64,000 nt of DNA from Sphingopyxis indica (GCF_900188185.1 NZ_FZPA01000001.1:744001-808000), one strand, 5' to 3'. Positions 17,745-26,495 are shown, counted from the stretch's first letter. A program made the numbers and translations. Notes: generated by a model not told the origin, from the letters alone.

Positions 17745-19724
17745 TCACGCGTCGATCGCCGCTTCGTCGAGGCTCGCCGCATTCGCCTGGATGAAGTGAA
17801 AGCGGTGCTCGGGATGCTTGCCCATCAGACGGTCGACGAGATCCTTGACTAGATGCCGCTCCTCATATTCCTGCGGCAAGGTGACGCGCAGCAGGCTGCG
17901 CGTCGCCGGGTCCATCGTCGTTTCTTTCAACTGGTTGGGGTTCATTTCTCCCAAACCCTTGAAGCGGCCCACATCGACCTTCTTGCCCTTGAAGACGGTC
18001 GCCTCCAGCTCGGCGCGATGCGCATCGTCGCGCGCATAGGCCGAGGTTGCGCCCGCGGTCAGGCGATAGAGCGGCGGCTGCGCGAGATAGACGTGCCCGT
18101 TCCGCACGATGTCGGGCATTTCCTGAAAGAAAAAGGTCATCAGCAGGGTCGCGATATGCGCGCCGTCGACGTCGGCGTCGGTCATGATGACGATCTTCTC
18201 GTAACGCAGCCGGTCGGCGTCGCAATCCTTGCGCATCCCGCAGCCGAGCGCGAGCGCGAGGTCGGCGATTTCCTGATTGGCGCGGATCTTGTCGGCGCTG
18301 GCGCTCGCGACGTTCAATATCTTGCCGCGGATCGGCAGGATCGCCTGCGTCTTGCGGTCGCGCGCCTGCTTGGCGCTGCCGCCGGCGCTGTCGCCCTCCA
18401 CGATAAATAATTCCGTGCCTTCGGGGCCGTCGTTCGCACAATCGGTGAGCTTGCCCGGCAGGCGCAGCTTGCGCGCGCTCGTCGCGGTCTTGCGCTTCAC
18501 CTCGCGCTCGGCCTTGCGCTTCAGCCGTTCCTCCATCCGTTCGAGGATCAGGCCAAGCAACGCGCGGCCGCGGTCCATATTGTCAGAGAGGAAGTGGTCG
18601 AAATGGTCGCGAATCGCGCTCTCGGTCAGGCGCGCGGCCTCGGGGCTCGACAGCCGGTCCTTGGTCTGGCTCTGAAACTGCGGGTCGCGGATGAACACCG
18701 ACAGCATCATCTCGCCGCCGTTGAACACGTCGTCGGCGGTGATCTGTGCCGCCTTCTTCTGTCCGATCAGCTCGCCGAACGCGCGCAATCCCTTGGTGAG
18801 CGCGGCGCGCAGCCCCGCCTCGTGCGTGCCGCCCGCGGGGGTCGGGATGGTGTTGCAATACCAGCTGTACGATCCGTCGGACCAGAGCGGCCAGGCGATC
18901 GCCCATTCGGCGCGGCCCTGCTCGCCCGCGAAATCCTGCCGTCCGACAAAGGGTTCGGCGGTCGCGCACTCGCGGGAGCCGATCTGTTCCTTCAGATGGT
19001 CGGCAAGGCCGCCGGGGAACTGGAACACCGCTTCGGCGGGCGTGTCGTCGCCGACCAGCTCGGGCGCGCATTTCCAGCGGATTTCGACCCCGGCGAACAG
19101 ATAGGCCTTCGATCGCGCCATGCGATAGAGGCGCTGCGGCTTGAAGCGGCCATGCTCGCCGAAAATCTCGGGATCGGGGGTGAAGGACACGCTCGTGCCG
19201 CGGCGGTTGGGGGTCGGGCCCAGCTTTTCGAGCGGCCCCAGTGGCACCCCGCGCGCGAAACGCTGGCGATAAAGCTGCCTGCCCTGCGCGACCTCGACCT
19301 CGGTCTCGCTCGACAGCGCGTTGACGACGCTGACCCCGACGCCGTGAAGGCCGCCCGAGGTCGCATAGGCCTTGCCTTCGAACTTGCCGCCCGAATGGAG
19401 GGTGGTGAGCACGACCTCGAGCGCCGACTTGCCGGGAAATTTGGGGTGCGGATCGACGGGAATGCCGCGGCCGTTGTCGGTGACGGTCAGCCGGTTGCCT
19501 GCGTCGAGCGTGATTTCGATGCGGCTCGCATGGCCGGCAACCGCTTCGTCCATGCTGTTGTCGATCACCTCGGCGGCGAGGTGATGGAGCGCGCGTTCGT
19601 CGGTGCCGCCGATATACATGCCGGGGCGCCGGCGCACCGGTTCGAGCCCCTCGAGCACTTCGATCTGCGAGGCGTTGTAGCTTTGCGGCTCGGAACCCGC
19701 GGCGTCGAACAAATCGTGACTCAT
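17745..19724 (-). CDS. parE: DNA topoisomerase IV subunit B
   Basis: The 659-residue ATPase subunit of the decatenating type II topoisomerase shows the GHKL ATP site (EVIDNSMDEAVAG, VTDNGRGIPVDPHPK, SGGLHGVGVSVVNALS) and the transducer. The TOPRIM domain has EGDSAGGSAKQARDRKTQAI and DADVDGAHI, followed by the C-terminal RFKGLGEMNPNQL. A length near 660 without the 170-residue GyrB insert, and KETTMDPATRSL, favour ParE over GyrB. The start at 19724 is MSHDLFDAAG. The parC partner is not in the window. Confidence 0.95.
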   Translation of the reverse strand: MSHDLFDAAGSEPQSYNASQIEVLEGLEPVRRRPGMYIGGTDERALHHLAAEVIDNSMDEAVAGHASRIEITLDAGNRLTVTDNGRGIPVDPHPKFPGKSALEVVLTTLHSGGKFEGKAYATSGGLHGVGVSVVNALSSETEVEVAQGRQLYRQRFARGVPLGPLEKLGPTPNRRGTSVSFTPDPEIFGEHGRFKPQRLYRMARSKAYLFAGVEIRWKCAPELVGDDTPAEAVFQFPGGLADHLKEQIGSRECATAEPFVGRQDFAGEQGRAEWAIAWPLWSDGSYSWYCNTIPTPAGGTHEAGLRAALTKGLRAFGELIGQKKAAQITADDVFNGGEMMLSVFIRDPQFQSQTKDRLSSPEAARLTESAIRDHFDHFLSDNMDRGRALLGLILERMEERLKRKAEREVKRKTATSARKLRLPGKLTDCANDGPEGTELFIVEGDSAGGSAKQARDRKTQAILPIRGKILNVASASADKIRANQEIADLALALGCGMRKDCDADRLRYEKIVIMTDADVDGAHIATLLMTFFFQEMPDIVRNGHVYLAQPPLYRLTAGATSAYARDDAHRAELEATVFKGKKVDVGRFKGLGEMNPNQLKETTMDPATRSLLRVTLPQEYEERHLVKDLVDRLMGKHPEHRFHFIQANAASLDEAAIDA

Positions 19725-19896
19725 GCCTTGGCTATAGGGGGCGGGAAAGCCCGCTGGCAAGGAGGGTTTTCGATGCCTCCGTCCATCAGCGTCGCGGCCC
19801 GTTTCGTCTCATTTCCGTCATAAAGCGGAACCTCGCCAACCGGCCGCGGGTTTGGCGGAAGGCTGCAAAGCCATTCAAAACATTGGAGTAAAAAAT

Positions 19897-20730
19897 ATGA
19901 AGTTCAGAGCTCTCCTCGCCGCCGTGGCCGCCGGTGCGATCGCCGTGCCCGCCATGGCCCAGGACCGCGACCCCGCGGAGGATTTCAACGGGCCCTATAT
20001 CGGCGTCGTCGGCGGCGCGTCGCTGCAGCCCAGCGACCGCAACGAAACCCTGCTGTTCGATACCGACCTCGACGGCAATTATGGCGACACCGTCAATACG
20101 GCGACCGGCGCCAATGCCTTCTCGCCCGGCTTCTGCGGCGGACGCGCGACGAGTTCGTCCCCGACGAGCGGATGCCGCAACGACGTCGACGGCGCCGAAT
20201 ATTATCTGCGCGTCGGCACCGACCACCGCATGGGCAATTTCGTCGTCGGCGCGCTGGTCGAAGGCGGCCGCAGCGAAGCCAAGGACAGCGTGTCCGGCTT
20301 TTCGACCGGCCCCGACAGCTATATGCTGACCCGGCGCGGGCAATATCAGGCGGGCGCCCGCCTGCGCGCCGGCTATACGCCCGGCGGCGGCGCGCTCTTC
20401 TATGTCACCGGCGGCGGCGCCTATGCGCGGATGAAGAACAGCTTTTCGACGACCAACGCCGAAAACAGTTTCGCCGACACCGGCAAGAGCAACGCCTGGG
20501 GCTATAGCGTTGGCGGCGGCGCCGAAGTGATGGTGACGAACGGCCTCTCGCTCGGGCTCGAATATCTTTATACCGACCTCAAGGACAATGACTATCGCGT
20601 TGAAGTCGGCCAGGGATCGGCGCCCGACACCAACCCCTTCCTGCTCGACGCGGGCGGGACGAACATCATCCGCAGTTCGCCGTCGTTCAAGACGCACAGC
20701 GTGCGCGGCACGCTGAGCTATCATTTCTGA
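19897..20730 (+). CDS. Outer membrane beta-barrel protein (OmpW/Omp25-like)
   Basis: The 277-residue protein has a clean signal peptide (cleavage near PAMAQ, residue 22), alternating amphipathic strands and a C-terminal SYHF ending that fits BAM recognition. Repeated pieces such as GYTPGGGALFYVTGGGAYAR and LSLGLEYLYTDLKDNDY are typical of small Omp25/31-like surface barrels of alphaproteobacteria. A serine-rich insert with two cysteines (FCGGRATSSSPTSGCR) probably forms a disulfide-tied surface loop. Cargo or function is unknown. Confidence 0.85.
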   Translation: MKFRALLAAVAAGAIAVPAMAQDRDPAEDFNGPYIGVVGGASLQPSDRNETLLFDTDLDGNYGDTVNTATGANAFSPGFCGGRATSSSPTSGCRNDVDGAEYYLRVGTDHRMGNFVVGALVEGGRSEAKDSVSGFSTGPDSYMLTRRGQYQAGARLRAGYTPGGGALFYVTGGGAYARMKNSFSTTNAENSFADTGKSNAWGYSVGGGAEVMVTNGLSLGLEYLYTDLKDNDYRVEVGQGSAPDTNPFLLDAGGTNIIRSSPSFKTHSVRGTLSYHF

Positions 20731-20747
20731 ATTATCGGAAATGGACG

Positions 20748-20782
20748 GGAAAGGCGCCGGGCCAGGATCCGGCGCCTTTTCC
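20748..20782. terminator. Bidirectional Rho-independent terminator
   Basis: GGAAAGGCGCCGG (20748-20760) pairs with CCGGCGCCTTTTCC (20769-20782) across an 8-base loop, with one bulged T. It sits between two convergent genes, the barrel and the thioesterase, and has A- and T-runs on both sides. Confidence 0.85.
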
Positions 20783-20783
20783 G

Positions 20784-21179
20784 TTACGCGCTCGGCGCCG
20801 GAAAGATCGCGAAATTGCCGTTGGCGCTCGCGACGAGCCGATCGTCCTGATAGAGCCGCGCATCCATATTGGCGACGCGCTTGCCGCGGTGGAGCACTTC
20901 GGCATCGCAGATCAGCCGGCCCTCGCGCACGCCGACATGATAGTTGAACTTGATCTCCAGCGTCGCGCACCAGAAATGATCGTCGAGCTCGCTGGTCAGC
21001 GCGCCGCCCATCGCGGTGTCGGCGAGCGAATAGGCGACGCCGCCGTGCGCGACCCCTTGCGGGTTGAAATGGCGCGCGCGGTCGATGTCGATCGCCATGC
21101 GGCACTTGCCGCCGCCGCGCTCGACCATCTCGAAGCCGAGGAAGCGCGCGAATTCGAACTCCTGCCCGAACGGCCTCAC
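20784..21179 (-). CDS. PaaI-type hotdog-fold thioesterase
   Basis: The 131-residue protein has the hotdog core NPQGVAHGGVAYSLADTAMGG, in which HGG and D mark the active site, then WCATLEIKFNYHVGV. The frame is open further upstream, but that part lies inside gcrA. A GTG at 21179 (MRPFGQEFEFARFLGFEM) overlaps the gcrA stop as GTGA, which decides the start. This arrangement predicts coupled translation with the cell-cycle regulator. The substrate is unknown. Confidence 0.82.
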   Translation of the reverse strand: MRPFGQEFEFARFLGFEMVERGGGKCRMAIDIDRARHFNPQGVAHGGVAYSLADTAMGGALTSELDDHFWCATLEIKFNYHVGVREGRLICDAEVLHRGKRVANMDARLYQDDRLVASANGNFAIFPAPSA

Positions 21180-21859
21180 CGGACGCGCGGCCCGCCGAAG
21201 GGTGGCGGCGGGGGCGGACGGCGCGTGCCGCGCGGCAGCTGCGCCTGATAGGCGCGGCCGCAATGCTCGACGCAATAAGGGAATCCGGGGTTCACCGGCT
21301 CGCCGCAGAAATGGAAATCGGGCTCGCCCGGATGCCCCATCGGCCAGCGGCAGATGCGGTCGTTGAGGTCGAGCAGGCTCGTCTTGTCGGCGATCTCCGG
21401 GCTCGGTTTCGCGGGCACCAGCCGGCGCGGCGGCGCGGGCGGAATCGGCGCCTGCTGGTCACCGGGCCCCTGGCGGATGAAGCCGCCGGGACCGATCGAG
21501 ACGATGCGCGGCGCGTCGGGTTTCGGCGCCGCTTCGCTCTCGGACTCGGCGGTTGGAGCCGGCGCGGCGGCCTTGGGTTCGGCCTTCGGTGCCGGGGCCG
21601 GACGCGGGGCGGCGGGTGCGGCTGCGCGCGGAGCAGGGGCGGGCGCCGCAGGCTTGGGCGCGGCGGGCGCCTTGGCGGGCTTCGCGGGCTTGTCGGTCGC
21701 CTTGACGGGCGAGGGACGCGATTTCAGCCCCAGGCGGTGCGCCTTGCCGATCACCGCGTTGCGGCTCACCCCACCGAGTTCGTCGGCGATCTGGCTGGCA
21801 GTCAGCCCCTTTTCCCACATGCCGCGCAACTGTTCGATGCGCTCGTCCGTCCATGACAT
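21176..21859 (-). CDS. gcrA: Cell cycle regulator GcrA
   Basis: The 227-residue protein starts MSWTDERIEQLRGMWEKGLT. It has the N-terminal helix-turn-helix of GcrA (SQIADELGGVSRNAVIGKAH), which reads methylated GANTC sites with CcrM in Caulobacter. A long alanine/proline/lysine linker (about residues 55-140) follows. The C-terminal sigma70-interaction module has a cysteine/histidine cluster (NDRICRWPMGHPGEPDFHFC, YCVEHCGRAY). GcrA marks the organism as an alphaproteobacterium. It is co-oriented with a thioesterase gene that overlaps it by 4 bases. Confidence 0.95.
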   Translation of the reverse strand: MSWTDERIEQLRGMWEKGLTASQIADELGGVSRNAVIGKAHRLGLKSRPSPVKATDKPAKPAKAPAAPKPAAPAPAPRAAAPAAPRPAPAPKAEPKAAAPAPTAESESEAAPKPDAPRIVSIGPGGFIRQGPGDQQAPIPPAPPRRLVPAKPSPEIADKTSLLDLNDRICRWPMGHPGEPDFHFCGEPVNPGFPYCVEHCGRAYQAQLPRGTRRPPPPPPFGGPRVR

Positions 21860-21981
21860 CGTCTGTTCCTCATTTCCTTCCACGCCGCGGATATTGCGAC
21901 GATCCGCCGGCGGGATCGTTCGTCCCGCCGGGACGCAGCCCGGCTTGCGGTAAAGTCGGGGAGGCGATAGGCGAGATCGCC

Positions 21982-22854
21982 ATGAACGACCAGCCCCAAA
22001 TTTCGCGCTTCGACTCGGACAATCGCCCCGCGGCTCCGGCTTTTGCCGAACCCGGCGTGCCGCAGATCCGCGCGCTCAACCTTCCCGGCCTGCAGGCCCT
22101 CTATGTCAAGGAGGTGCGGCGCTTTTTCAAGGTCCAGCTCCAAACTATCTGGGCGCCTGCGGTCACGACCCTGCTGTTTCTCGTCATTTTCACCGTCGCG
22201 CTGGGCGGCGCGGGGCGCAAGGTCATCGGCGTGCCCTTTGCCGATTTCATCGCGCCGGGGCTGATCATGATGGCGATGCTCCAGAACAGCTTCGCCAATG
22301 CGAGCTTCTCGCTGCTCGTCGGCAAAATCCAGGGCACGATCATCGACTATCTGATGCCGCCGCTCGCGGTCGGCGAGCTGATCATCGCGCTGATCGGCGC
22401 CGCGGTGACGCGCGCGGTTTTCGTCGGCCTCGCGCTGTGGCTCGCGATGCTGCTGTGGCCCGGCGTCCATGTCATCCCGCAGCATTTCTGGGCGGTCGCT
22501 GCCTTCGGCCTGCTCGGCGCGACGATGATCGGCTTCCTCGGCCTCATCACTTCGGTCTGGGCGGAAAAGTTCGACCATGCCGCCGCGGTGACCAATTTCG
22601 TGGTGACGCCGCTCGCTTTGCTGTCGGGCACCTTCTATTCGGTCGACCGCCTCGCGCCGTGGTTCCAGTCGGTCGCGCACCTCAATCCCGTCTACTATGC
22701 GATCATGGGCTTTCGCTACGGCTTCATCGGCACCGTCGATTCGACGATCGCCAATCCGCTGCTGATCGCCGTGCTCGCGCTGCTTGGCGTCAACGCGCTG
22801 CTCGGCGTCATCACCTATCGCCTGCTCGCGACGGGGTGGAAGCTCAAGGCCTGA
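21982..22854 (+). CDS. ABC-2 type transporter permease
   Basis: The 290-residue protein has a cytoplasmic N-terminus (about 45 residues), an amphipathic entry helix (LYVKEVRRFFKVQLQTIWAP) and six membrane segments. The conserved ABC-2 C-terminal block has AVTNFVVTPLALLSGTFYSV and HLNPVYYAIMGFRYGFIG. It resembles NodJ/YadH-type exporters of polysaccharide or drug substrates. No ATP-binding subunit lies on either side, so the partner must be encoded elsewhere. The start at 21982 follows the natural homology limit. Confidence 0.88.
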   Translation: MNDQPQISRFDSDNRPAAPAFAEPGVPQIRALNLPGLQALYVKEVRRFFKVQLQTIWAPAVTTLLFLVIFTVALGGAGRKVIGVPFADFIAPGLIMMAMLQNSFANASFSLLVGKIQGTIIDYLMPPLAVGELIIALIGAAVTRAVFVGLALWLAMLLWPGVHVIPQHFWAVAAFGLLGATMIGFLGLITSVWAEKFDHAAAVTNFVVTPLALLSGTFYSVDRLAPWFQSVAHLNPVYYAIMGFRYGFIGTVDSTIANPLLIAVLALLGVNALLGVITYRLLATGWKLKA

Positions 22855-22866
22855 TCCGGCCCCCGC

Positions 22867-23253
22867 TTAGTGCCGGTGGATCGACCGGATCCGGTAGCGC
22901 CCCTTTTCGATCCCGTCGAACATCGCGTCGATCTGCGGATGATCGACTGGGCCATGCTCGGCATCAGCCACCAGATTCTGCTGGCTGACATAGGCGATGT
23001 AGGAGGATTCCTCATTCTCCGCGAGCAAATGATAATAGGGCTGTTCCTTCGCCGGACGGATCGCTTCGGGGATCGCCTGATACCATTCCTCGCTGTTCGA
23101 AAAGACCGGATCGACGTCGAAGACGACGCCGCGAAAATCGAACATGCGGTGCCGCACGATGTCGCCCGGCGCAAAGCGCGCGCGTTCTATCAGCGGAGCG
23201 GGCACGCCGCCTTCGACTTCACCCTGATACTCGGACGGATTTTTTGCTATCAT
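22867..23253 (-). CDS. hspQ: Heat shock protein HspQ
   Basis: The 128-residue protein contains the YccV/HspQ hemimethylated-DNA-binding-like fold: FAPGDIVRHRMFDFRGVVFD, YYHLLAENEESSYIAYVSQQ and NLVAD. In E. coli, HspQ promotes DnaA degradation and acts as a Lon specificity factor. A sigma32-type promoter ends 8 bases before the annotated ATG. Either the message is leaderless, or translation starts at the in-frame GTG at 23205 (MPAPLIERARFAPGD), which better matches family length. It is convergent with the ABC permease, with a gap of only 12 bases. Confidence 0.9.
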   Translation of the reverse strand: MIAKNPSEYQGEVEGGVPAPLIERARFAPGDIVRHRMFDFRGVVFDVDPVFSNSEEWYQAIPEAIRPAKEQPYYHLLAENEESSYIAYVSQQNLVADAEHGPVDHPQIDAMFDGIEKGRYRIRSIHRH

Positions 23254-23260
23254 ATGGTCA

Positions 23261-23288
23261 ATTTATGGCGGTGAGCCGATCTTTCAAG
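23261..23288 (-). promoter_or_regulatory. Sigma32 (RpoH)-type promoter of hspQ
   Basis: Reading on the minus strand, CTTGAAA (revcomp of 23282-23288) is followed after 13 bases by CCATAAAT (revcomp of 23261-23268). CTTGAAA and CCATNT are the RpoH consensus boxes in alphaproteobacteria. The gene downstream is a heat-shock gene, so the match is meaningful. Confidence 0.7.
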
Positions 23289-23418
23289 CGCTATCCACCG
23301 GCCCCGCGGAGTATCAGGAGCGGATGTGACTTGAATCACCGAAATATTCCCGCACACTGGGCATATCGACTTGGGAGTTTGATTTGATTTCATAGCATCA
23401 GCAACAGGGGACAGGCAT

Positions 23419-24063
23419 ATGACCGACGAATCCTTTCGCAATCCGACGCCGCCGGAAGAATCGGGGCAGGCGATCGTGCAGCGCGCCAAGGACATATTGT
23501 TGAAGCCCAAGGAGACCTGGGCCATTATCGACGGCGAGGCGGCGACGGTCCAGTCGCTCTATGTTCCCTATGTCCTCGTCCTCGCGGCGATCGGCCCGCT
23601 CGCCGGACTGATCGGCGGACAGCTTTTCGGCTATCGCTTCCTCAATGTCACCTATCATCCGCCACTGGCCGGAGCGCTCGTTTCGGCAGTTCTGTCCTAT
23701 GCGATGACGCTCGCGGCGGTCTATATCGTCGCGCTGGTGATCGACGCGCTCGCGCCGACCTTCGACGGGCAGCAAAGCCGGATTCAGGCGCTCAAGATCG
23801 CGGTCTATTCGGCGACCGCGGGCTGGGTCGCCGGCATATTCAACCTCATCCCCGGGCTCTTCCTGCTCGCCATGCTCGCGGGCCTCTACAGCCTCTATCT
23901 TCTCTATCTCGGCCTGCCGCGACTGATGAAAACGCCCCAGGACAAGGCGATCGTCTATACCGCGGTTGTCGTCGTCGTCACGATCGTGTGCATCTTCGCA
24001 ATCAGCGCAATCGTCGGCCTGCTCGCGGTCCAGGGCAACCCGGCTTTCGGCGGCAGCCTCTAG
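23419..24063 (+). CDS. Yip1 domain (DUF1282-like) inner membrane protein
   Basis: The 214-residue protein has a soluble N-terminus with VQRAKDILLKPKETWAII, a motif typical of bacterial Yip1-domain proteins, then five membrane helices. These include YVLVLAAIGPLAGLIGG and the C-terminal VVVVVTIVCIFAISAIVGLL. The role is unknown in bacteria. It stands alone between hspQ (divergent) and the tRNA-Ser gene. Confidence 0.8.
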   Translation: MTDESFRNPTPPEESGQAIVQRAKDILLKPKETWAIIDGEAATVQSLYVPYVLVLAAIGPLAGLIGGQLFGYRFLNVTYHPPLAGALVSAVLSYAMTLAAVYIVALVIDALAPTFDGQQSRIQALKIAVYSATAGWVAGIFNLIPGLFLLAMLAGLYSLYLLYLGLPRLMKTPQDKAIVYTAVVVVVTIVCIFAISAIVGLLAVQGNPAFGGSL

Positions 24064-24129
24064 GGTCGTCAAACGATACCGGTCGGGCGAAAAACCGCCT
24101 GACCGGATCGCGCGGTCAGGGAAGGAAAA

Positions 24130-24219
24130 TGGAGGAGAGTGAGGGATTCGAACCCTCGGTACCCTTGCGGGCACTTCGCATTTCGAGTGCGACGCTTTCG
24201 ACCACTCAGCCAACTCTCC
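24130..24219 (-). tRNA. tRNA-Ser (anticodon CGA), CCA encoded
   Basis: The 90-base minus-strand cloverleaf has acceptor arms GGAGAGT (revcomp of 24213-24219) and ACTCTCC (revcomp of 24134-24140). The anticodon stem-loop is TCGCA-CTCGAAA-TGCGA with anticodon CGA, which reads UCG. A long variable arm (GTGCCCGCAAGGGTAC) is typical of serine tRNA, and the T-arm is GAGGGTTCGAATCCCTC. The encoded 3' end is T-CCA, so the discriminator base is U rather than the usual G. An A just before the 5' end could pair with it. Confidence 0.93.
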
Positions 24220-24235
24220 TCGCTGAGGCAGGGGC

Positions 24236-24264
24236 CAACTAGCGATGCCCGCGCGATCTTGCAA
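24236..24264 (-). promoter_or_regulatory. Candidate promoter of tRNA-Ser
   Basis: On the minus strand TTGCAA (24259-24264) and TAGTTG (24236-24241) are separated by 17 bases, about 17 bases upstream of the tRNA 5' end. Spacing is ideal and the -10 match is weak. Confidence 0.35.
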
Positions 24265-24358
24265 CCCTCTCGTCACAATTTCGCGACGCGCCCCACTGGC
24301 GGCAGCAGCGAGCCGCTGCTAGCCCCGGGGACGAACGAAGCGGCGGGAGAGACATATC

Positions 24359-25537
24359 GTGCCATTGCGCGGCATCAAGGTGCTCGATTTCGGGCGCTAT
24401 ATCGCCGGTCCCTATTGCGCGGCGCTGCTTGCCGACTATGGCGCCGACGTCATCCGGATCGAGGCGCCGGACGGCAATGACGATCGCTATACGGTTCCCG
24501 TCGCCGGCGACGGATCGGGCGCGATGTTCCTCCAGATGAACCGCAACAAGCGCTGCCTGACCTTGAAGCCCGGCAGCCCCGAAGGCCGCGAGATCGTCCG
24601 GCGGCTGGTCGCGGCCGCCGATGTCGTCGTCGCCAACCTGCCGCACGACGCGCTGGTCAGGCTGGGACTCGACTACGACAGTCTTGCCGCGATCAACCCG
24701 CGCGTCATCCTGGCGACCGCCTCGGCTTTCGGGCGCGAAGGGCCGCTTGCCGAACGGGTCGGCTTCGACGCGGTGGGGCAGGCGATGTCGGGCACCGTCC
24801 ATCTGACCGGAACCCCCGATCAGCCCTATCGCGCGCAGGTCAATTATGTCGACTTCGGCACCGCGCTCCACTGCGCCTTCGGCGTGATGCTCGCGCTGCG
24901 CGAGCGCGAGACGACGGGGAAGGGGCAGTGCGTATCGGGGTCGCTGTTCGGCACCGCGCTCGCCATGTCGAACGCGCTGACGATCGACCATGCGCTGAAC
25001 GGGATCGAGCGTCAGCCGATCGGCAATCGCAGCTACAGCTCGGCGCCGACCGACCTGTTCCGCACCCGCGACGGCTGGATCGTCACCCAGATCGTCGGCG
25101 CGCCGATCTTCCGCCGCTGGGCCGAACTCGTCGAGCGTCCCGAGCTGATCGACGATCCGCGCTATGCGAGCGACATTTTGCGCGGCGACAATGGCGCCGA
25201 ACTGAGCGCGATCATGCAGGCGTGGTGCAACCCGCGCACCAGCGAACAGGCGATCGACGAACTGGCGGCGGCGCGCGTTCCCGCGGCCCCGGTCGTGCGC
25301 CCCTCCGAAGCGCTGGCGCACCCGCAGGTCGCCGCAATGGGCCTGATCGACGCCACGGCCTATCCCGGCACGCCGCGCGCGGCGCCGGTCATCCGGGCTC
25401 CGATTTCGCTGTCCGCCAGCGCCAAGACCGCGCCCAAGCGCGCGCCGCAGGTCGGCGAGCATAGCGACGCGATCCTGCGCGAGATCGGCTATGACGATGC
25501 GGCGATCGCAGCTTTGCGCGCGCAAAGGATAATTTGA
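24359..25537 (+). CDS. Family III (CaiB/BaiF) CoA transferase
   Basis: The 392-residue protein has the family N-terminus LRGIKVLDFGRYIAGPYCA, the CoA-binding region MNRNKRCLTLKPGSPEGREI and the catalytic aspartate region VGFDAVGQAMSG. The C-terminal closing motif is VGEHSDAILREIGYDDAAI. These enzymes move CoA between carboxylic acids through an aspartyl-CoA thioester, or act as racemases. The acid used here cannot be told from sequence. The start is GTG at 24359 with GGGAGA upstream. Confidence 0.88.
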   Translation: MPLRGIKVLDFGRYIAGPYCAALLADYGADVIRIEAPDGNDDRYTVPVAGDGSGAMFLQMNRNKRCLTLKPGSPEGREIVRRLVAAADVVVANLPHDALVRLGLDYDSLAAINPRVILATASAFGREGPLAERVGFDAVGQAMSGTVHLTGTPDQPYRAQVNYVDFGTALHCAFGVMLALRERETTGKGQCVSGSLFGTALAMSNALTIDHALNGIERQPIGNRSYSSAPTDLFRTRDGWIVTQIVGAPIFRRWAELVERPELIDDPRYASDILRGDNGAELSAIMQAWCNPRTSEQAIDELAAARVPAAPVVRPSEALAHPQVAAMGLIDATAYPGTPRAAPVIRAPISLSASAKTAPKRAPQVGEHSDAILREIGYDDAAIAALRAQRII

Positions 25538-25610
25538 GCCCGCCCGCTGGACGAAGCGGCGTCGCCGCATTAGATACCGGTCAGTATAAAATTTAGCGCA
25601 GGAGCCAGCG

Positions 25611-26495
25611 ATGACCGAGCAGAGCGAATATGTGCCGCCGAAAATCTGGACGTGGGACAAGGAAAGCGGCGGACGATTCGCCAATATCAACCGCCCGGTC
25701 GCCGGGCCGACGCACGACAAGGACCTGCCCGTCGGCAAGCATCCGCTTCAGCTCTATTCGCTCGGCACGCCCAACGGCGTCAAGGTGACGGTGATGCTCG
25801 AGGAATTGCTGGAGGCCGGCCATAAGGGCGCCGAATATGACGCCTGGCTGATCCGCATCAACGAAGGCGACCAGTTTTCGAGCGGTTTCGTCGACATCAA
25901 CCCGAACAGCAAGATTCCGGCGTTGCTCGACCGCAGCGGCGACAAGCCGGTGCGCGTCTTCGAATCGGGCGCGATCCTGATCTACCTCGCCGAAAAATTC
26001 GGCGCCTTCCTGCCGAGCGACCCCGCCGCGCGCGCCGAAACGCTGTCGTGGCTGATGTGGCAGATGGGAAGCGCCCCCTTCCTCGGCGGCGGCTTCGGGC
26101 ATTTCTATGCCTATGCGCCCTTCAAGCAGGAATATCCGATCAACCGCTATGCGATGGAGGTGAAGCGCCAGCTCGACGTGCTCGACCGGCGCCTCGCGGA
26201 AAGCGACTATATCGCCGGCGCCGACTATAGCATCGCCGACATGGCAATCTGGCCCTGGTACGGCGCGCTGGCCAAGGGGCTCGTCTATGACGCGGGCGAA
26301 TTCCTGCAGGTGCAGGAGTATAAGAATGTCCAGCGCTGGACCGACCAGGTCGCGGCGCGCCCCGCAGTGAAGCGCGGACGCATGGTCAACCGCGTGATGG
26401 GCGATCCGGCGAGCCAGCTCCACGAACGCCACGACGCCTCGGATTTCGAACTGCGCACGCAGGACAAGCTCGCGCCCGAACCCGCGGCCGAATAG
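25611..26495 (+). CDS. yghU: Glutathione-dependent disulfide-bond oxidoreductase (YghU-type GST)
   Basis: The 294-residue GST has the long N-terminal extension (YVPPKIWTWDKESGGRFANI NRP) that marks the YghU/Ure2p-like nu-class. The thioredoxin-like domain (LYSLGTPNGVKVTVMLEELL, NPNSKIPALLD, VFESGAILIYLAEKFG) and the helical domain (YSIADMAIWPWYG) follow. E. coli YghU binds two glutathiones and has disulfide reductase activity. It is transcribed alone, 73 bases after the CoA transferase. Confidence 0.9.
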   Translation: MTEQSEYVPPKIWTWDKESGGRFANINRPVAGPTHDKDLPVGKHPLQLYSLGTPNGVKVTVMLEELLEAGHKGAEYDAWLIRINEGDQFSSGFVDINPNSKIPALLDRSGDKPVRVFESGAILIYLAEKFGAFLPSDPAARAETLSWLMWQMGSAPFLGGGFGHFYAYAPFKQEYPINRYAMEVKRQLDVLDRRLAESDYIAGADYSIADMAIWPWYGALAKGLVYDAGEFLQVQEYKNVQRWTDQVAARPAVKRGRMVNRVMGDPASQLHERHDASDFELRTQDKLAPEPAAE

